50,115 nt of DNA from Sphingobium sp. C100 (GTDB lineage: Bacteria > Pseudomonadota > Alphaproteobacteria > Sphingomonadales > Sphingomonadaceae): the NCBI RefSeq assembly GCF_000508185.1, contig NZ_AYOY01000145.1, positions 1 to 50,115 on the forward strand, read 5' to 3'. The number at the start of each line of letters is the position of its first letter. Position 1 is the first letter of the stretch. The notes under the pieces are model-generated. The model did not search any database. It was not told the DNA's origin and saw nothing but the letters and a program-made list of their open reading frames with translations. A program made the translations under genes and the position numbers. This document shows positions 49,618 to 50,115 of this stretch, one piece after another.

Positions 49618-50115
49618 TCACACGCCCAGATGGGCGCGCACGTCCCTTTGGTCCTGCCAGCCCTCCACCAACGCCTGGATCGCCGGATCCTGCGCCGGAA
49701 TGTCGATCTGCAAGGTGACAAGCTGGTCGCCGCGATGCCCATCCTTTCCAACGAAGCCCTTGCCCCGCAGGCGCAGCGTCTTGCCGGACGTCGCCCCGGC
49801 GGGCACGCCCAGCATCACCGGACCATCGACCGTCGGCACCTTGACCTTGCCGCCCTTCACCGCTTCGTCCAGCGTGATGGGCAGGTCCAGCAACACATTG
49901 TCGCCATCGCGCTGGAAGAAGGGATGCGGCCGCACCTCGATCGTGACGATCGCATCGCCCGCGCCACCCGGCCCCGGCTGTCCCTTGCCCGAAAGGCGCA
50001 TCTGCGTGCCCGTCTCGACCCCGGCGGGAAGCTTCAGATCGATGCCCTTGCCATCCTGAAGGGTGATGCGCTGCGGCGCCAGAGTGGCGGCGTCGGTGAA
50101 TTGCACCGCCAGCCG
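49618..50115 (-). CDS. DnaJ C-terminal domain protein (CbpA type), 5' end outside the window
   Basis: The frame is open to the window edge, so the N-terminal J domain, if present, lies beyond 50115; the apparent start at 50106 is an internal GTG. The visible 165 or so residues are the substrate-binding C-terminal beta domains of DnaJ/CbpA: GIDLKLPAGVETGTQMRLSGKG, DAIVTIEVRPHPFFQRDGDNV, LDLPITLDEAVKGGKVKVPT and a second copy GKTLRLRGKGF. There is no Cys-rich zinc domain here, which favours CbpA. Co-chaperone of Hsp70. It ends 15 bases before YihY and probably shares the operon. Confidence 0.9.
   Translation of the reverse strand, partial: RLAVQFTDAATLAPQRITLQDGKGIDLKLPAGVETGTQMRLSGKGQPGPGGAGDAIVTIEVRPHPFFQRDGDNVLLDLPITLDEAVKGGKVKVPTVDGPVMLGVPAGATSGKTLRLRGKGFVGKDGHRGDQLVTLQIDIPAQDPAIQALVEGWQDQRDVRAHLGV

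Noticed and set aside
1..50115. CRISPR arrays, rRNA operons, prophage or insertion sequences
   Set aside because: No regular spaced repeats, no rRNA sequence, and no transposase, integrase or phage structural protein was recognised on either strand.

Overview
The window is GC-rich alphaproteobacterial chromosome. Gene content and codon use fit a Sphingomonadaceae member (Sphingobium or Sphingomonas type): large TonB-dependent receptors beside sugar hydrolases, a crtY-crtI-crtB carotenoid operon, sphingomonad-style extragenic palindromes, and an oxidative (non-phosphorylating) L-arabinose pathway. The genus is an inference. No phage, insertion sequence, CRISPR array or plasmid functions were seen.

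Layout. 1-3411: 3' part of a NodT-type efflux outer-membrane gene, a nitroreductase, a 54-residue orphan and a ROK fructokinase-like gene. 3657-19582: a large arabinan/L-arabinose utilisation locus. Its left arm (minus strand) has an exported aldose epimerase and an SMP-30 lactonase, divergent from a FucP/GluP-type sugar transporter. Then come a GntR/FCD regulator (minus) and a plus-strand run: AraD1/GguC-type FAH-fold enzyme, Gfo/Idh/MocA sugar 1-dehydrogenase, GH51 arabinofuranosidase, two GH43 enzymes, an intrinsic terminator, a 946-residue TonB-dependent receptor and a 678-residue (alpha/alpha)6-type glycosidase with a C-terminal sugar-binding-like domain. A repeated sequence close to TTGTCGGAGTAA lies in the control regions of this locus and fits the known FCD-GntR operator pattern, so it probably forms one regulon.

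19589-22090: hppD and phhA (phenylalanine to homogentisate) with a divergent Lrp/AsnC regulator. 22213-24612: lptB and rpoN. 24613-26728: a gene-poor, locally low-GC stretch with two orphan genes between palindrome clusters. 26729-31649: D-amino acid aminotransferase, an unusual MarR-like protein, tRNA-Val(TAC), a CHCC zinc-finger protein, TldD and a DUF924 protein. 31658-33598: a glnK-amtB operon behind a textbook sigma-54 promoter with two NtrC-like sites. 33602-37828: crtY-crtI-LOG-crtB carotenoid operon with tight translational coupling. 37890-39172: RcnR-like regulator and CDF exporter (dmeRF type). 39326-46426: small membrane protein, phosphatase-like protein, RecQ, serine hydrolase, PhzF-like protein, SLC13 permease. 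46721-50115: DnaJ-C-terminal protein (partial), YihY, FabI and AroC in one minus-strand run.

How the parts may work together: the receptor and exported GH51/GH43 enzymes would take up and cut arabinan to L-arabinose, the epimerase would equilibrate its anomers, the MFS carrier would import it, and dehydrogenase, lactonase and AraD1 would carry it toward 2-oxoglutarate. The arabonate dehydratase and 2-oxoglutarate-semialdehyde dehydrogenase that the route needs are not in the window. All functions come from recognition of protein families by eye; no database search was run.
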